A DNA stretch of 64,000 bases from Clostridium sp. CAG:492 (GTDB lineage Bacteria; Bacillota; Clostridia; TANB77; CAG-508). Position numbers and translations under genes: made by a program. The notes below the pieces were generated by a model that worked only from the letters and a program-made list of their open reading frames with translations, did not search any database and had not been told where the DNA came from. This document shows positions 63,098 to 64,000 of the stretch, piece by piece. The stretch's first letter is position 1. The number at the start of each line of letters is the position of its first letter. The stretch spans positions 1 through 64,000 of the forward strand of contig FR878223.1 of NCBI GenBank assembly GCA_000434335.1, in the 5' to 3' direction.

Positions 63098-64000
63098 ATG
63101 GCAAAAAGTAATAAAAAAAGAGCGATAGTTTATTCTAATGTAAAGAAAAATAAAAAAAGAGCAGAAGAAATAACTAAAATTAAAGATGAACATATAAATT
63201 TAAATGATGAAATAATAATAGGAATGTCAAGTCAAGTTCCAAAAAAAAGTAGTGCAAAAAGTAAAAAAAATTCGGAAAAGAAAAATAAAAAGCCACATAA
63301 TAACAACCCTCAAAAAAATAATAAAAAGGTAAATAATGTAAAGAAAAAGAAAATAATTATTAGCTTTTTATTTCTTATTATAATTATATTAATTGTAGTA
63401 GGAATAATTTGTTTTATGAAATCTTCGTTTTTTAATATAAATAAAATTAATGTAAAAATAGAAAATAATAAAATACTTACTGAAGCGGAGATAAAAGATT
63501 TATCTACAATAAATATTGGACAAAATATATATTCAATAAATAAAAAGGATATTATAAACAGCATAAAAAATAACTCATATGTAGAAAATGTAAAAATTAA
63601 AAGAAAACTTCCTAATGCAATAGAAATACAAATTGAAGAGCGTACACCCAAATATCAACTAAAAAGTGATAGTCAATATATATATATTGATGAACAAGGA
63701 TACATATTAGAAGTAAATTCAGATGCAAAAGATTTAACTACAATAGTTGGATATCAAACAACTGATTTTACAATTGGAAATAAAATTGAAGAAAGTGATA
63801 TAGAAAAAATTAACAATATACCACAAATAATACAAGAACTTGAAAAAAATAATTTGCTAAATGAACTTACAAGCATTGATATAAAAGACAAAAATGATTA
63901 TATAGTTAATTTTGAAAATTTGCACAAGGTAGCACATTTAGGAAATATGACATCATTAAATGAAAAAATGAATTTTGTAAAAGAAATTATGTCTAAAGAG
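63098..64000 (+). CDS. Cell division protein FtsQ/DivIB (partial, runs off the window)
   Basis: The reading frame is open for 301 codons to the end of the window. The order is: a very basic cytoplasmic tail (about 1-88, Lys/Asn-rich), one membrane helix (about 88-108, IIISFLFLIIIILIVVGIIC) and a POTRA domain. The POTRA domain shows INKINVKIENNKILTEAEIK, IGQNIYSINKKDIINSI and the signature VENVKIKRKLPNAIEIQIEE. A beta domain follows. FtsQ/DivIB links FtsL/FtsB to the septal synthesis machinery outside the membrane. GGGAGGGAAG precedes the ATG. The C-terminus is missing only because the window ends. Confidence 0.9.
   Translation, partial: MAKSNKKRAIVYSNVKKNKKRAEEITKIKDEHINLNDEIIIGMSSQVPKKSSAKSKKNSEKKNKKPHNNNPQKNNKKVNNVKKKKIIISFLFLIIIILIVVGIICFMKSSFFNINKINVKIENNKILTEAEIKDLSTINIGQNIYSINKKDIINSIKNNSYVENVKIKRKLPNAIEIQIEERTPKYQLKSDSQYIYIDEQGYILEVNSDAKDLTTIVGYQTTDFTIGNKIEESDIEKINNIPQIIQELEKNNLLNELTSIDIKDKNDYIVNFENLHKVAHLGNMTSLNEKMNFVKEIMSKE

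Overview
ORGANISM. The window is very AT-rich DNA from a Firmicute, most likely an endospore-forming, uncultured-type member of the Clostridia. The evidence is low-GC codon use, strong AGGAGG-type ribosome binding sites, sigma-A promoters (TTGACA-17-TATAAT) and sporulation genes (spoIVA, dipicolinate synthase subunit A, a SpoVB-like flippase). Other signs are the GatCAB amidotransferase, an HrcA/CIRCE heat-shock operon, rplI-dnaB, tilS-ftsH and topA-trmFO neighbourhoods, and PflA-type radical SAM enzymes. I cannot name genus or species. LAYOUT. 0-3.6 kb: gatC-gatA-gatB for Gln-tRNA(Gln)/Asn-tRNA(Asn) formation. 3.7-6.4 kb: a small membrane protein and a class B penicillin-binding protein with two PASTA domains, both on the minus strand. 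6.4-11.1 kb: comM-like, dprA, yraN, rsmA and a sortase. 11.1-15.0 kb, minus strand: an XRE regulator with a palindromic candidate operator, an SPFH protein with its NfeD partner, and rqcH. 15.2-20.1 kb: an unusual five-gene cluster encoding an MccF/LD-carboxypeptidase-family (S66) peptidase, a degenerate class I aminoacyl-tRNA-synthetase-like protein, a ROK protein, a minimal nucleotidyltransferase and a COG1533-type radical SAM protein. 20.2-24.0 kb: priA-def-fmt. 24.1-29.1 kb: hrcA-grpE-dnaK-dnaJ behind a CIRCE operator. 29.2-33.1 kb: inorganic pyrophosphatase, a TPR protein, dpaA without dpaB, a prepilin-like micro-protein and a second ROK protein. 33.1-39.0 kb: spoIVA (minus), a UAP1-type nucleotidyltransferase, a YvlD-like membrane protein, a PflA-like radical SAM enzyme, and DUF3006 plus a ComEC-like metallo-beta-lactamase. 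39.1-42.1 kb: three tRNAs (Leu-CAA, CAU, Tyr-GUA), a coiled-coil unknown, a HAD phosphatase and a candidate structured RNA. 42.1-45.0 kb: TetR plus a YhgE/Pip membrane protein with a perfect 13-bp-arm operator over the -10 box. 45.0-51.0 kb: rplI, dnaB, tilS, an orphan HipA-like kinase where hpt usually lies, and ftsH. 51.0-59.6 kb: an anomalous orphan gene, rpsT, topA, a SWIM/SNF2 helicase, a 34-bp-arm inverted-repeat element and trmFO. 59.6-64 kb: a YdbC/PC4-like protein, a small unknown, a SpoVB-like flippase (minus), murA and the start of ftsQ/divIB. HOW IT FITS TOGETHER. Most of the window is core information processing and envelope or division biology. The parts most worth a second look are: the 15-20 kb cluster, with its peptidase triad close to MccF and a synthetase lookalike lacking HIGH and KMSKS; the HipA-like insertion between tilS and ftsH; the candidate RNA near 42 kb; the anomalous gene at 51.1 kb; and two patches (about 30.7-31.6 and 46.1-47.7 kb) where codon choice changes mid-gene. 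All functional calls rest on reading the sequence and on memory of protein families; no database search was possible.
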